A DNA stretch of 64,000 nt from Bacteroidota bacterium. Its GTDB lineage: Bacteria; Bacteroidota; Bacteroidia; Bacteroidales; JAGONC01. The DNA lies in NCBI GenBank assembly GCA_022711405.1, contig JAKLFC010000010.1:1-64000 (forward strand). Reading direction: 5' to 3'. The notes beneath the pieces were generated by a model that saw nothing but the letters and a program-made list of their open reading frames with translations, was not told where the DNA came from and ran no database searches. A program made the position numbers and the translations under genes. Shown piece after piece: positions 42,381-52,324 of the stretch. The stretch's first letter is position 1, and each line of letters opens with the position of its first letter.

Positions 42381-43481
42381 TTATTCCGAGAATATATTTT
42401 CCAGTCTGACCCGAAGCTCTTCTCCGCGAAGATTTCTGGCAATGATGACCTGTCCGGGATCCAGCAGGATGTTAGCGGGGATGGCATTGATGCCATAAAT
42501 CTTACCGGCAGCATTGTCCCAGAATTTAAGGTCAGAAACATGGTTCCAGGTCAGGGTGTCCTCGCCGATCGCCCGAAGCCAGTCTTCCCTGTTCCGGTCG
42601 AGAGAGACTCCCAGAATCTCAAATCCCAGTGCATTGAAATCCCTGTAACAGGCCACCAGATTTGGATTTTCAAGCCTGCAGGGCTGGCACCAGGAGGCCC
42701 AGAAATCGACCAGCAGATATTTGCCCCTGAAGGAAGACAGCGATACCGGATTACCGGCAGAATCCGCCATGGTAAAATCCATGGCAGGCTGCCCGATCGC
42801 TACTTTTCTCAGTATGGTCACTCTCTCTTTCAGATCCTTTACGTATTGTGAAGAATCGAGGGCAGGCGACAGTGAGGCTGTTATTTTTTCAAGGTCCTCC
42901 AGCTCAAACATATAGGAATTTGACCTTGCAAGATAGGCAGCCACATAAGAGGCCGGATGCTCACTGATAAACTGCATCATATCCTGCTTGTCTTTTTGGT
43001 CAAGAAGTTTGTATTTCTCTTCTATGGCCTTCATCTGTTCGGCATTCCCTGAGGAGTCTGCCAGCCGGTACTGCTCCGAAAGGTCCTCGTACTGCTGGTA
43101 GAGGGCTTCTTTCGCAGCCATGTAGGCAGTGTATTCATCATGGCTAACCGATCCTGAGATACGGATCTGGTCAAGGCTGTCGGTGGATCCTGTCATCGTG
43201 ATGGAAGCATTTTCCATGAAAACTGGCACGCTGCCCGACACTCCCCTGAACCGGAGATACATCATGGCAGGAACATCAACCTGGCCGGTCATTTCGAACG
43301 TTCCCCCTGCAGCCATCACCGAATCCACGGTGATCCATGCCCCGCCTTTCCGGATCTGCAAAAGTACCCTATCTGACGGAAGTCCGCTGATGGTTCCCCT
43401 GAGGGTGTACCCATCCGGAGCCGGAGCATTGCAGGCTGAAATAAGAAGAAGCACAAGTGATCCAAATAGCAGATTTTTCAT
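42381..43481 (-). CDS. TlpA-like thiol-disulfide oxidoreductase lipoprotein (DUF4369)
   Basis: 366 residues. Lipobox L-I-S-A-C near residue 17. The N-terminal ~95 residues are a DUF4369 beta-rich domain (Y-T-L-R-G-T-I-S-G-L); a charged helical linker follows (~115-225); the C-terminal thioredoxin fold (~230-366) has the W-C-Q-P-C active site and the cis-Pro stretch A-I-P-A-N-I-L. It probably reduces or isomerises disulfides of exported proteins, as part of periplasmic redox upkeep. Convergent with the S46 peptidase gene, divergent from the symporter gene. Confidence 0.9.
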   Translation of the reverse strand: MKNLLFGSLVLLLISACNAPAPDGYTLRGTISGLPSDRVLLQIRKGGAWITVDSVMAAGGTFEMTGQVDVPAMMYLRFRGVSGSVPVFMENASITMTGSTDSLDQIRISGSVSHDEYTAYMAAKEALYQQYEDLSEQYRLADSSGNAEQMKAIEEKYKLLDQKDKQDMMQFISEHPASYVAAYLARSNSYMFELEDLEKITASLSPALDSSQYVKDLKERVTILRKVAIGQPAMDFTMADSAGNPVSLSSFRGKYLLVDFWASWCQPCRLENPNLVACYRDFNALGFEILGVSLDRNREDWLRAIGEDTLTWNHVSDLKFWDNAAGKIYGINAIPANILLDPGQVIIARNLRGEELRVRLENIFSE

Positions 43482-43509
43482 ATGTCAATAAGTAAAGTTA
43501 AATGTTGTG

Positions 43510-43517
43510 CAAAAGTA
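43510..43517 (-). promoter_or_regulatory. -7 box for the TlpA-like gene
   Basis: TACTTTTG on the minus strand, 28 bp before the ATG at 43481. Confidence 0.45.
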
Positions 43518-43579
43518 TAGGAATAATTTCAGAGAAATTACCTTAATTAGCGAAAAATAATCAGGGGAGGGCATTCATC

Positions 43580-45382
43580 ATGTTTTTATCGGGCATTGAC
43601 TGGATGATTATCGGGATCTATTTCCTGATCAGTATTTCTATCGGCATTTACATGTCGAAACGGGCAGGCAGAAGCACCAGCGATTTTTTCCTGACGGGCA
43701 GGAACCTTCCCTGGTACATTGCAGGCACGAGCATGGTGGCCACCACCTTTGCCGCCGATACTCCGCTGGCTGTCACCGAGCTGGTGGCGCAGAACGGTAT
43801 TGCCGGTAACTGGCTCTGGTGGAACATGCTGCTGGGCGGGATGCTGACGGTGTTCTTTTTTGCCCGGCTTTGGAGGCGGGCAGGGATCCTGACGGACTGT
43901 GAATTTGTATCCATCCGGTATTCAGGAAGGATTGCGGATTTTTTACGAGGATTCAGGGCAGTATATATCGGGATTTTTATGAATATGATCGTCATCGCAT
44001 GGGTCAACCTGGCCATGGTAAAGATCCTGCAGGTCATGTTTCCTGATTTGCTGTTCTTTGGGATCAGAGAGGTTTCGGTGCTTGGGATCACCCTGTCATC
44101 CCATCTGCTGGCGGTGGGGTGTATCATGCTTTTTGTGGGGGTTTACTCTTCCATCTCCGGTTTGTGGGGTGTTTCGTTTACCGATTCGTTCCAGTTTGTG
44201 ATGGCGATGTCGGGATGCATTGTACTGGCGGTTTATGCCATTAAGGCTCCCCAGATTGGCGGTATAGAAGGGTTGAAGGAACAGTTGCCCGACTGGGTGT
44301 TCAGGTTCACCCCGGCGCTGGAGCGGCATCCGGAGGGTGGAATAACGGCCGGCGGGGCTCTGAAGATGGGCGCCGTGGCGTTCATCGCCTACCTTGGGGT
44401 TCAGTGGTGGGCCAGCTGGTATCCGGGTGCAGAGCCGGGTGGAGGAGGGTATGTGGCGCAGCGCATGATGTCGGCAAGGAACGAGAAGCATTCCCTGATG
44501 GCTACGCTGTGGTTCCAGATCGCCCATTTTGCACTGCGCCCCTGGCCATGGATCATCGTCGGTCTTGTAGCCCTGGTGCTTTATCCGGATGAGGCCGACA
44601 AGGGTGCCACGTACGTCATGGTGATCAGGGACCTGCTGCCTGCAGGGCTTCAGGGACTACTCATGGCTGCCTTCCTGGCTGCTTACATGTCAACACTGGC
44701 TTCCCAGACGGTTTGGGGAACCTCTTATATCGTCAACGACCTGTTCCGTCCCTACATAAAACCAGGCGCAACAGAGAAATATTACGTCAGGGTATCGCGC
44801 ATCACCACGTTCGTGCTGATCCTGCTGTCACTGCTGATCACTACACAGTTCACACAGATCAGCGATGCATGGCGGTTCATCCTGGCCTGCAGCGGTGGCA
44901 TCGGCCTGGTGCTGATCCTGCGGTGGTTCTGGTGGCGCATCAATGCCTGGTCGGAGATCGCCGCCATGCTGGCACCCTATGCCATCTACCCCTTCCTTAA
45001 AGCCAGGGGGGTGGATTACGAGCTTTCCCTTATGATCATTGTCCTTTGGTCGACCATCGTCTGGGTGGCGGTAACCTTCCTGACGCGGCCAACCTCCTCC
45101 GGGCAGCTGAAAGCATTTTACCGCCGTGTTCATCCCGGCGGGGCAGGATGGCGAAAGGTCGCCCGTGAATTGCCGGATGTGAAAAGTGATTCGGGATTCA
45201 CAAAATTGTTCTTAAACTGGTTCGCAGGATGCGGCCTGGTCCTTTTCATCCTTTTCGGGATCGGTCAGCTCATCTTCAGGGCTTATCTCTCAGCCTCTCT
45301 TTATGCCGTCGGGGCATTCCTCTGCGGCCTGCTCATCTACCGGAACATGAAAACGATGGGATGGGAGAAAGTGGTGAAATGA
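43580..45382 (+). CDS. Sodium:solute symporter (SSS family)
   Basis: 600 residues with about 13 predicted membrane helices. SSS features: N-terminal W-M-I-I-G-I-Y-F, then F-F-L-T-G-R-N-L-P-W-Y-I-A-G-T-S-M-V-A-T-T-F-A-A-D-T-P (Na+ site region, split reading) and A-F-L-A-A-Y-M-S-T-L-A-S-Q (second conserved Ser/Thr helix). It uses the Na+ gradient to import a small solute; the substrate cannot be assigned from sequence, and close Bacteroidota relatives are annotated only as Na+:solute symporters. It runs convergent to mreD with a 6-bp gap. Confidence 0.9.
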   Translation: MFLSGIDWMIIGIYFLISISIGIYMSKRAGRSTSDFFLTGRNLPWYIAGTSMVATTFAADTPLAVTELVAQNGIAGNWLWWNMLLGGMLTVFFFARLWRRAGILTDCEFVSIRYSGRIADFLRGFRAVYIGIFMNMIVIAWVNLAMVKILQVMFPDLLFFGIREVSVLGITLSSHLLAVGCIMLFVGVYSSISGLWGVSFTDSFQFVMAMSGCIVLAVYAIKAPQIGGIEGLKEQLPDWVFRFTPALERHPEGGITAGGALKMGAVAFIAYLGVQWWASWYPGAEPGGGGYVAQRMMSARNEKHSLMATLWFQIAHFALRPWPWIIVGLVALVLYPDEADKGATYVMVIRDLLPAGLQGLLMAAFLAAYMSTLASQTVWGTSYIVNDLFRPYIKPGATEKYYVRVSRITTFVLILLSLLITTQFTQISDAWRFILACSGGIGLVLILRWFWWRINAWSEIAAMLAPYAIYPFLKARGVDYELSLMIIVLWSTIVWVAVTFLTRPTSSGQLKAFYRRVHPGGAGWRKVARELPDVKSDSGFTKLFLNWFAGCGLVLFILFGIGQLIFRAYLSASLYAVGAFLCGLLIYRNMKTMGWEKVVK

Positions 45383-45388
45383 GGTGGA

Positions 45389-45889
45389 TCACCTTCTTTT
45401 CATAAAGAGGAACTGGCTGAGCAGCACAAGAAGCGTCGTAAAGACCGTGTTGATCAGGATACGGTACAGCGTCGCGGGAAAATCGTGGAATCCGAAGGCC
45501 TCCAGCATGAACAGGAGAAAATGGTGGAGAAAGACCAGTATCAGCGTATAGGAAAGGAACCACCTGAATCCAAATCCGCTGATGCCCGGCGGCATAGCCG
45601 GATCATATTCCCGGCCGGGCGACAGGAGCTGTAGCACCGTCGGCCTTAGAAATGCCATAAAAACTGATGCAGCGGCATTCATACCCAGTGAATGGGAGAA
45701 AAGATCGACAAAAAAACCGATCGCAAAGGCAGATGTCAGCAGGAGCCACCTGGGAGTGTTAAAAGGAAGCAAAAGGATGAAAAGGACGTAGAGATAGGGA
45801 TCCAGGTATCCCCTGAAATTGATGTTGTTCAGAATGAAAATCTGAAGCACAACCAACACAATGAACCGTATGACATTCCTGACCATCAT
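45389..45889 (-). CDS. mreD: Rod shape-determining protein MreD
   Basis: 166 residues, about five membrane helices. Small, poorly conserved inner-membrane partner of MreC in the elongasome. Assigned by size, hydrophobicity (L-Y-V-L-F-I-L-L-L-P-F-N-T-P-R-W, the P-x-x-x-P/W region typical of Bacteroidota MreD) and position: its ATG overlaps the mreC stop by 4 bp. In most Bacteroidota a PBP2 gene and rodA follow; here the next gene is a convergent symporter, so these must be elsewhere. Confidence 0.88.
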   Translation of the reverse strand: MMVRNVIRFIVLVVLQIFILNNINFRGYLDPYLYVLFILLLPFNTPRWLLLTSAFAIGFFVDLFSHSLGMNAAASVFMAFLRPTVLQLLSPGREYDPAMPPGISGFGFRWFLSYTLILVFLHHFLLFMLEAFGFHDFPATLYRILINTVFTTLLVLLSQFLFMKRR

Positions 45890-46725
45890 TGTACCTGTTC
45901 CATTCCTGTTGAAACCCGGAGTCTTTCCATTTCTTCAAAATGAAAATTCCTGACGATATATACCTGGCTGAGGCTGTTATAATCCACTGAAAAATCAAGT
46001 GACAGCGTATAGAAATTATCACCCTCGTCCATATCGATATGACGCACCGTACCAATCATGATCCCTTCCGGGAATATCTGCGACATACCGCTGGTGATCA
46101 CGGTGTCACCTATGGCCACCACCGCATGGGTCGGCACATCGGCCAGTGTGCCGTGCCGGTAGTTCAGCCCGTCCCACAGCACGGTGCCCAGCTGGTTTGA
46201 GGTTTTCAGCTTGGCGCTGATCTTCGATTGACTATGCAGAACGGGCAGGACGGTACAGAAATTCCGTGACACTTCCTTGACGATCCCAACGATCCCGTCG
46301 GGAGCGATGACGGCCATGTCTTTCCGGATACCCTGCAGGATGCCCTGGTTCAGCATGATAAAGTTATTGCTTCGGTTCACGGTATTGCCTACCACCCTGG
46401 CGGGAATGTACTGATAGACCTGCCCGTAGGTGGTGTCCCTGACTGTCATTTCCCGTATTTCACCAACCGTCAGCGAATCGCTGAGGGCCGAGCGCAGGAT
46501 CGCATTTTCCTCTGTCAGCTTCTGGTTTACCCTTCTGAGTCCGAAATAATCCCTGATGGAATGGAACGTGCGGTTGATCGATCCGGTAAACTGGTTGGTG
46601 GAATTGACGATGGCTGTGCGCTGGTAATTAGAGTGATTGGAAATCATGATAACCGATATGATTTCCAGCATCAGGAAAAGAATGACAAAATGATGACGTA
46701 TGAGGAATGTCAGCAGGTTTCGCAT
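45886..46725 (-). CDS. mreC: Rod shape-determining protein MreC
   Basis: 279 residues. A short cytoplasmic N-terminus and one membrane helix (~11-30) precede a periplasmic coiled coil (~65-90, L-T-E-E-N-A-I-L-R) and the two-lobed beta domain (V-I-A-P-D-G-I-V-G-I-V, D-T-V-I-T-S-G-M-S-Q-I-F-P-E-G-I-M-I-G). It scaffolds PBP2 and links it to MreB. Lies 8 bp downstream of mreB and overlaps mreD. Confidence 0.94.
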   Translation of the reverse strand: MRNLLTFLIRHHFVILFLMLEIISVIMISNHSNYQRTAIVNSTNQFTGSINRTFHSIRDYFGLRRVNQKLTEENAILRSALSDSLTVGEIREMTVRDTTYGQVYQYIPARVVGNTVNRSNNFIMLNQGILQGIRKDMAVIAPDGIVGIVKEVSRNFCTVLPVLHSQSKISAKLKTSNQLGTVLWDGLNYRHGTLADVPTHAVVAIGDTVITSGMSQIFPEGIMIGTVRHIDMDEGDNFYTLSLDFSVDYNSLSQVYIVRNFHFEEMERLRVSTGMEQVQ

Positions 46726-46733
46726 GCAAGGAA

Positions 46734-47756
46734 CTACTTGATGAGGAACGGGAACTTGTTAAAGTTCTTCAGGGCGATACCGGTTCCTCTGGCCACGGCC
46801 CGGAGCGGGTCGTCGGCAACATGGACCGGAAGTTTGGTCTTTTGCTGAATGCGTTTATCCAGTCCTCTGAGCAAGGATCCGCCACCAGCCAGGTAGATGC
46901 CTGTCCGGTAGATATCGGCCGACAGTTCAGGAGGTGTCATTTCAAGGCCGTTCAGGACAGCTGCCTCGATCTTGGAGATAGATTTGTCGAGAGCATGTGC
47001 AATTTCGGAATAGTTGACCGTGATCTCCTTGGGGATGCCGGAGAGCATGTCACGTCCGTGAACGGCAAAGTCATCGGGTGGGTTATCGATTTCCGTCATG
47101 GCAGCTCCCACTTCGATCTTGATGCGTTCGGCGGTGCGCTCACCGATGTTGATATTATGCTGTTTCCGCATGTATTCTTCGATGTCGGCATTCATGTCGT
47201 CACCGGCAATGCGGATGGATTTGTTGTTCACGATGCCTCCCAGTGCGATGACGGCGATTTCGGTGGTTCCTCCCCCGATGTCGATGACCATGTTCCCTGT
47301 GGGCTCCAGCACGTCGATCCCGATTCCGATAGCGGCTGCCATGGGCTCGTGGATCAGCCTGACCTCCTTGGCGCCGGCCTGCTCGGCAGAGTCTTTCACC
47401 GCCCTTTCTTCCACTTCGGTGATCCCCGAAGGAATACAGATGACCATTTTAAGAGCAGGGGGGAAGAGCGAATTTTTAAAGCCGATCATCTTGATCAGCT
47501 CTCGGATCATGTATTCTGCCACCTGGAAGTCAGCGATCACACCGTCGCGGAGCGGACGGATCGTCCTGATATTCTCATGGGTCTTGCCGTGCATCATCAT
47601 AGCCTTCTTACCCACAGCAAGGATCTTGTTCGTGCTTCTTTCCAGTGCGACGATGGAAGGTTCATCTACCACCACCTTGTCATTGTAAATGATGATCGTA
47701 TTGGCCGTACCCAGGTCGATCGCAATCTCTTTTGTTAAAAATGATAAAAGTCCCAT
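46734..47756 (-). CDS. mreB: Rod shape-determining actin MreB
   Basis: 340 residues, full length. Actin-fold phosphate loops: D-L-G-T-A-N-T near residue 15, I-D-I-G-G-G-T-T-E near 165, and L-A-G-G-G-S-L near 290. It forms filaments under the inner membrane that guide cell-wall synthesis during elongation, so the organism is probably rod-shaped. It sits 17 bp after purH in the purH-mreBCD order common in Bacteroidota. Confidence 0.97.
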   Translation of the reverse strand: MGLLSFLTKEIAIDLGTANTIIIYNDKVVVDEPSIVALERSTNKILAVGKKAMMMHGKTHENIRTIRPLRDGVIADFQVAEYMIRELIKMIGFKNSLFPPALKMVICIPSGITEVEERAVKDSAEQAGAKEVRLIHEPMAAAIGIGIDVLEPTGNMVIDIGGGTTEIAVIALGGIVNNKSIRIAGDDMNADIEEYMRKQHNINIGERTAERIKIEVGAAMTEIDNPPDDFAVHGRDMLSGIPKEITVNYSEIAHALDKSISKIEAAVLNGLEMTPPELSADIYRTGIYLAGGGSLLRGLDKRIQQKTKLPVHVADDPLRAVARGTGIALKNFNKFPFLIK

Positions 47757-47773
47757 AAGAAAGCCCCGTTATT

Positions 47774-49297
47774 TTAATGTTTGAAATGTCGTATTCCCGT
47801 GAACACCATTGAAAGTTCATGTGCATTGCAGTAATCCACTGAATCCTGATCCCTGACCGATCCGCCGGGCTGCACGATGGCCGTGATACCCGCCTTGTGG
47901 GCTATTTCGACAGAGTCGGCAAACGGGAAGAACGCGTCCGACGCCATCACAGCTCCATGAAGGTCAAAGCCGAAGGCGATGGCCTTGGCGATGGCTTGTT
48001 TCAAAGCATCCACACGTGATGTCTGTCCAACACCGCTGCCCAGTAACTGTTTGTTTTTTGCCAGTACGATTGCATTCGATCGGGAATGTTTGACGATCTT
48101 ATTGGCAAATACCAGATCCTCCAGCTCCTGCCCGGTAGGTAAGGTGCGGGTGACTGGTTTTAAATCCGTTACCGTTTCTGTCTTCAGATCTTTCGATTGC
48201 TCGATGACCCCGTTCAATGCGGACCGGAAAGTCCGATCAGGCAGAACGACCTGCTTTTGCCGCAAAAGTATTCTATTTTTCTTTGCCTGCAGCACTTCCA
48301 GTGCTTCTTTTTCAATATCCGGCGCCAGGAGGATCTCGAAGAAAAGTGCATTGATTTCCTGTGCGCAGGCAAGGTCCACCGGCCTGTTGGTGACCAGTAC
48401 GCCGCCAAAGGCTGAAACCGGATCGGCAGCCAGCGCGTCTTTCCAGGCCTCCGCGAGCTGTGAACGGCTGGCCAGGCCGCAGGCATTGTTGTGCTTGATG
48501 ATGGCAAAAGTGGGCTCCTCAAATTCTCCGATAAGGTTCACGGCAGTATCCAGATCACCTAAATTGTTGTAAGAGATCACTTTTCCATGCAACTGCGAGA
48601 AAACGTCATCCGGATTGCCGTAAAAATAACCATCCTGGTGCGGATTCTCTCCATAACGGAGCGTATGTGCCTGAAGGATGCTTTTCTTGAAAGATCCTCG
48701 CTCTTCCTTCAGGAACCAGCTGTAGATCATTGAGTCGTAATGGGAGCTTATATTGAATGCTTCCCTGGCCAGCCATTTCCGGTCGGAAAGCGACAGGCAG
48801 CCATTGCCACTGACATACTTTTCAAGGAACGGATCATACAGGTCAACGGAAGAAACCACCACAACGTCATGGTAATTCTTGGCGGCGGCCCGTATCAGGG
48901 CAATACCTCCAATGTCGATCTTCTCAATGATCTCCTCCTCATTCCGGGTCGTACGGACCGTCTCTTCAAAGGGATACAGGTCGACCACCACCAGGTCAAA
49001 GGCGGGTATCTGGTAAAAATCCATCTGCATGCGGTCCTCATGCTGATCCATTCTCCCCAGGATGCCACCGAACACCTTGGGGTGAAGCGTTTTGACCCTT
49101 CCTCCAAGAATGCTGGGATAAGAAGTGAGCGATTCAACAGTCTGAGCCCTGATGCCGAGTTTGTGAATGAACTCATACGTTCCCCCCGTGGAATAGATCT
49201 CCACACCGTTCCCGTCAAGTGCCCGCACGATCTTTTCCAGTTTATCCTTTGAATAAACGGATATAAGGGCTGTTTTTATCTTTTTGATGTCTTCCAT
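47774..49297 (-). CDS. purH: Bifunctional AICAR transformylase/IMP cyclohydrolase
   Basis: 507 residues. N-terminal MGS-like IMP cyclohydrolase domain (~1-195; K-T-A-L-I-S-V-Y-S-K, S-T-G-G-T, G-G-R-V-K-T-L-H-P-K) and C-terminal AICAR transformylase (K-H-N-N-A-C-G-L-A near 270, G-Q-T-S-R-V-D near 435, F-F-P-F-A-D). It performs the last two steps of purine synthesis to IMP. The downstream mreB is 17 bp away, so purine synthesis and cell-shape genes share a transcript. Confidence 0.97.
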   Translation of the reverse strand: MEDIKKIKTALISVYSKDKLEKIVRALDGNGVEIYSTGGTYEFIHKLGIRAQTVESLTSYPSILGGRVKTLHPKVFGGILGRMDQHEDRMQMDFYQIPAFDLVVVDLYPFEETVRTTRNEEEIIEKIDIGGIALIRAAAKNYHDVVVVSSVDLYDPFLEKYVSGNGCLSLSDRKWLAREAFNISSHYDSMIYSWFLKEERGSFKKSILQAHTLRYGENPHQDGYFYGNPDDVFSQLHGKVISYNNLGDLDTAVNLIGEFEEPTFAIIKHNNACGLASRSQLAEAWKDALAADPVSAFGGVLVTNRPVDLACAQEINALFFEILLAPDIEKEALEVLQAKKNRILLRQKQVVLPDRTFRSALNGVIEQSKDLKTETVTDLKPVTRTLPTGQELEDLVFANKIVKHSRSNAIVLAKNKQLLGSGVGQTSRVDALKQAIAKAIAFGFDLHGAVMASDAFFPFADSVEIAHKAGITAIVQPGGSVRDQDSVDYCNAHELSMVFTGIRHFKH

Positions 49298-49468
49298 GAA
49301 GTGATGAAAAAAGAAAGATCGGCCACCGGAAATCCCGCCCGGAGCAATTCCCAGTCACCTGATTCTGAAAAAGTTTGCAATGTTATTAAAAATCAGGGCA
49401 TAAAACAATGAAATTCCCGTTAAAATTTCATTTTAATTGTACCTTTACGCGGCAATTCCGAAATCCAG

Positions 49469-50710
49469 ATGTTTTTTATCAAACTGCTGATCGAAAGTTT
49501 TTCGTTCGCACTCAATGCGATCACGACGAACAAGGTGAGGACGGTTCTTTCGCTGTCGGGCATCACCATTGGCATTTTTTCGATCATTTCTGTCTTTACC
49601 GTATTCGATTCCATGGAGATGGCCATTAAGAGCAACCTGTCATCTCTTGGCAACAATATTTTGTTCGTCACCAAATGGCCGCTGATCGGAGATGCGAACC
49701 TCCCCTGGTGGAAATACTGGAACCGTCCCGAACCTGCCATCAGTGAACTCAGGGAGATACAACGGAGAACTCAGGGAGCAGAAGCCTCTGCGATCGATTT
49801 TGCCCTTGGAAGGACCATCAAATACCAGGGCAATTATGTGGAGAATGCTACCGTCCATGCCGTTTCACAGGATTATGACAAGGTCATTTCGTTTGATATT
49901 GCCGATGGCAGGTATTTCAGTCCTATCGAATCAGCCGGCGGAAAACCGGTCACCGTCATCGGTAGCGAGATCGCTGAAAATCTCTTTGAAAGCCTTGATC
50001 CGGTCGGCAAGGAGATCAAGGTACTGGGCAGCAAGGTGCAGGTGATCGGAGTGATCAAGAAAGAAGGGAAGGATAACTTTGGGAACAGCCATGACACCCA
50101 GATCCTGCTACCGATCAATTTTGCAAGGAATTATGTGAATCTCAATGAAATAGGTATGACCATCATGGTCAAGGCAAAGCCGAATGTATCGGTTGAGGAA
50201 ATGAAGGATGAGCTGACCGGTGTGATGCGTTCCATTCGCAAATTAAAGCCTGCTGCAGAGGATAACTTCGAGATCGGCGAGATCAGCATGCTGACCTCCT
50301 TCATCGACAAGATCTTTGGTGTCATCAGCATTGTAGGTTGGATCATCGGGGGATTTGCCCTGCTGGTAGGAGGTTTCGGCATCGCCAATATCATGTTCGT
50401 TTCGGTCAAGGAACGGACCCGCCAGATCGGCATCCAGAAAGCGCTGGGAGCAAAAAATTACTTCATCCTTCTGCAGTTCATCTTCGAATCGGTGTTCCTA
50501 TCCCTGTTCGGGGGTGTTGTGGGACTCTTTCTGGTATTCATCGGTACCCTGATCGCGGAAAAACCCATCGGGATGCAGTTGTACCTGACCTCCGGCAATA
50601 TTTTGATCGCACTGCTAGTGTCGGGAGGTATCGGGCTGATATTCGGATTTATACCCGCCTTCAACGCGGCCCGCCTCAATCCCGTCAATGCCATGCGGTC
50701 GACGTTCTAG
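49469..50710 (+). CDS. MacB/FtsX-type ABC transporter permease
   Basis: 413 residues: one N-terminal membrane helix (L-S-L-S-G-I-T-I-G-I-F-S-I-I-S-V), a ~230-residue periplasmic MacB-core domain (~50-275), and three C-terminal helices with the FtsX motif (F-G-I-A-N-I-M…V-K-E-R-T-R-Q-I-G-I-Q-K-A-L-G-A-K) and the closing P-A-x-x-A-A-R-L-N-P-V-N-A-M-R. These permeases are mechanotransmitters working with a separate ATPase, which is not next to it here. The cargo is unknown. Its stop codon overlaps that of the convergent glycosyltransferase gene. Confidence 0.9.
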   Translation: MFFIKLLIESFSFALNAITTNKVRTVLSLSGITIGIFSIISVFTVFDSMEMAIKSNLSSLGNNILFVTKWPLIGDANLPWWKYWNRPEPAISELREIQRRTQGAEASAIDFALGRTIKYQGNYVENATVHAVSQDYDKVISFDIADGRYFSPIESAGGKPVTVIGSEIAENLFESLDPVGKEIKVLGSKVQVIGVIKKEGKDNFGNSHDTQILLPINFARNYVNLNEIGMTIMVKAKPNVSVEEMKDELTGVMRSIRKLKPAAEDNFEIGEISMLTSFIDKIFGVISIVGWIIGGFALLVGGFGIANIMFVSVKERTRQIGIQKALGAKNYFILLQFIFESVFLSLFGGVVGLFLVFIGTLIAEKPIGMQLYLTSGNILIALLVSGGIGLIFGFIPAFNAARLNPVNAMRSTF

Positions 50711-52143
50711 CGTTCCTGAACCCTCAGATCATAAACGCGCAGATCCTTATCGTCAAAGACAATCCTGTAGGGTAATTCTGTAATGCTGCCGGTGATCCTG
50801 TTCTTGTTCAGAAATAAGTACCTGCATCCCCTGGCGATCGCATCCTCAAGGGCCGTTCCGCTCAAAAGGTCTTCATTCTGACACGTCCAGCCCCTGCGGT
50901 GGGTGAAATAGATATCCACCGGGCTGATGCCGCCATTGATCACGATCAGGTCATCCCTCTGGCTCACCTGATCTGCTTTTGCCTCCAGATCCAGTAAGTA
51001 ACGGTTTTCGGGTTTTATCCTGAAATCGTGCTGCTGATTGATGATCCCTTCCGCCATCAGGATGAACATCAATCCGAGTCGTACCCACCGGATGCGGATA
51101 CGGCTGACCAGATAACCGGCGGCCATGGCCATGACCGGCACGTAGGGTATGATGTAATAATTGTGATGAGGGAAATTATATCCGGCCTTGATGATGAATA
51201 TAATGAAAACCGCAGTCAGCAGCAGAAATGGCAGGGTAATCCTTTTCTCTTTTTTCAGAAACGCCAGGGCGATCCCCGCCAGGAAAACGGCAAATCCGGT
51301 AAAGGAATACAGTGCCGAGAAATAGAAGTTCTTGGCCGTATCCGGCAGATGTCCGAAGATCTCATGCCATCCCTGCCGGAAAGAGTTCCCCATGTAGAAA
51401 TGCCAGAATCCGTACTCCCGTACCAGGCAGGGAACCCAGTAAAAGTACCAGACGGCAACCGGAACTGCCGCCAGCGCACCTACGGCCAGCAGTCTCCACT
51501 TTCGTTGCGTGGGATAGCTCCTGTCAAGAAGAGGGAAGGCCAGTACCGGCACCATGCAAAGAGAAGGAAGCTTTGACAGCACCCCCAGGCTGAGCAGGAT
51601 TCCCGACATTAGCAGCCAAGGCCATCTTCCCTTCTCCAGGTAGTGCACACCAGCCCATAATCCCGCCAGCACCAGCGCCATGCTGAAGGTATCGGGCATG
51701 ATCTTCCGGGCATAATTGAACCATATAGAGCTCAGCAGAATCAGGGTGGCGTAGAAGGCGGTCTTTTCTTCAAGGAATTTGCGTAACAGCAGGTAAAAGA
51801 AATACAGACCGATGGACGTGACCGCCAGGTTGATCAGGCGGCCGTACCAGTGGTCGAAACCTGCCAGCAGGGATACCAGGTAGATCAGGTAATTGAGCAG
51901 CGGGAACTCCATGCCGGTGATCCCGGTCTTTTCACCGGCAAAGTCAACACGTGGTAAAAAGATATCGGGGCTGGTTTCATAGAAATTGCGTGCGACCATG
52001 TTCACCGTCACCTGCCTCCACGCATGGCCTACCTCCGCGGGCGGCAAGGTGATACCGTACATCCTCATAAGGAAAAAAACGATGATCCAGAAACGGATAT
52101 CGGACGTCCATGCGAGAAAGATATGTTTAATGGAGGAGGTCAT
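50707..52143 (-). CDS. GT39-like (ArnT/PMT-type) membrane glycosyltransferase
   Basis: 478 residues, about ten membrane helices. The first periplasmic loop carries the catalytic-type acidic residues (R-V-D-F-A-G-E-K-T near 65, after the D/E motif usual for GT-C folds); a conserved helix D-T-F-S-M-A-L-V-L-A-G-L-W follows. The C-terminal ~100 residues are a soluble domain. Such enzymes move a sugar from a polyprenyl-phosphate donor to lipid A, protein or glycan on the periplasmic side. The acceptor cannot be told. Stop codons of this gene and the ABC permease overlap (50707-50710). Confidence 0.8.
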   Translation of the reverse strand: MTSSIKHIFLAWTSDIRFWIIVFFLMRMYGITLPPAEVGHAWRQVTVNMVARNFYETSPDIFLPRVDFAGEKTGITGMEFPLLNYLIYLVSLLAGFDHWYGRLINLAVTSIGLYFFYLLLRKFLEEKTAFYATLILLSSIWFNYARKIMPDTFSMALVLAGLWAGVHYLEKGRWPWLLMSGILLSLGVLSKLPSLCMVPVLAFPLLDRSYPTQRKWRLLAVGALAAVPVAVWYFYWVPCLVREYGFWHFYMGNSFRQGWHEIFGHLPDTAKNFYFSALYSFTGFAVFLAGIALAFLKKEKRITLPFLLLTAVFIIFIIKAGYNFPHHNYYIIPYVPVMAMAAGYLVSRIRIRWVRLGLMFILMAEGIINQQHDFRIKPENRYLLDLEAKADQVSQRDDLIVINGGISPVDIYFTHRRGWTCQNEDLLSGTALEDAIARGCRYLFLNKNRITGSITELPYRIVFDDKDLRVYDLRVQER

Positions 52144-52324
52144 TTGGTTTTCAAACGTACCGGAAAGTTAAAAAAAATCCGGACAACAGGGTAACAAATT
52201 CCTTCGAAACGTATTAAATAAAAAGCCTGTCCTGATGATGTCATTCAGATAGGTATGTTTTTATTAAAATTATTTCTTAATAAGTTGATAAAATTGAGCT
52301 AATTTTACATGGGGAAAGCCTTCC

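Noticed and set aside
46707-47738. Long plus-strand frame opposite mreB
   Set aside because: Antisense shadow; mreB is certain.
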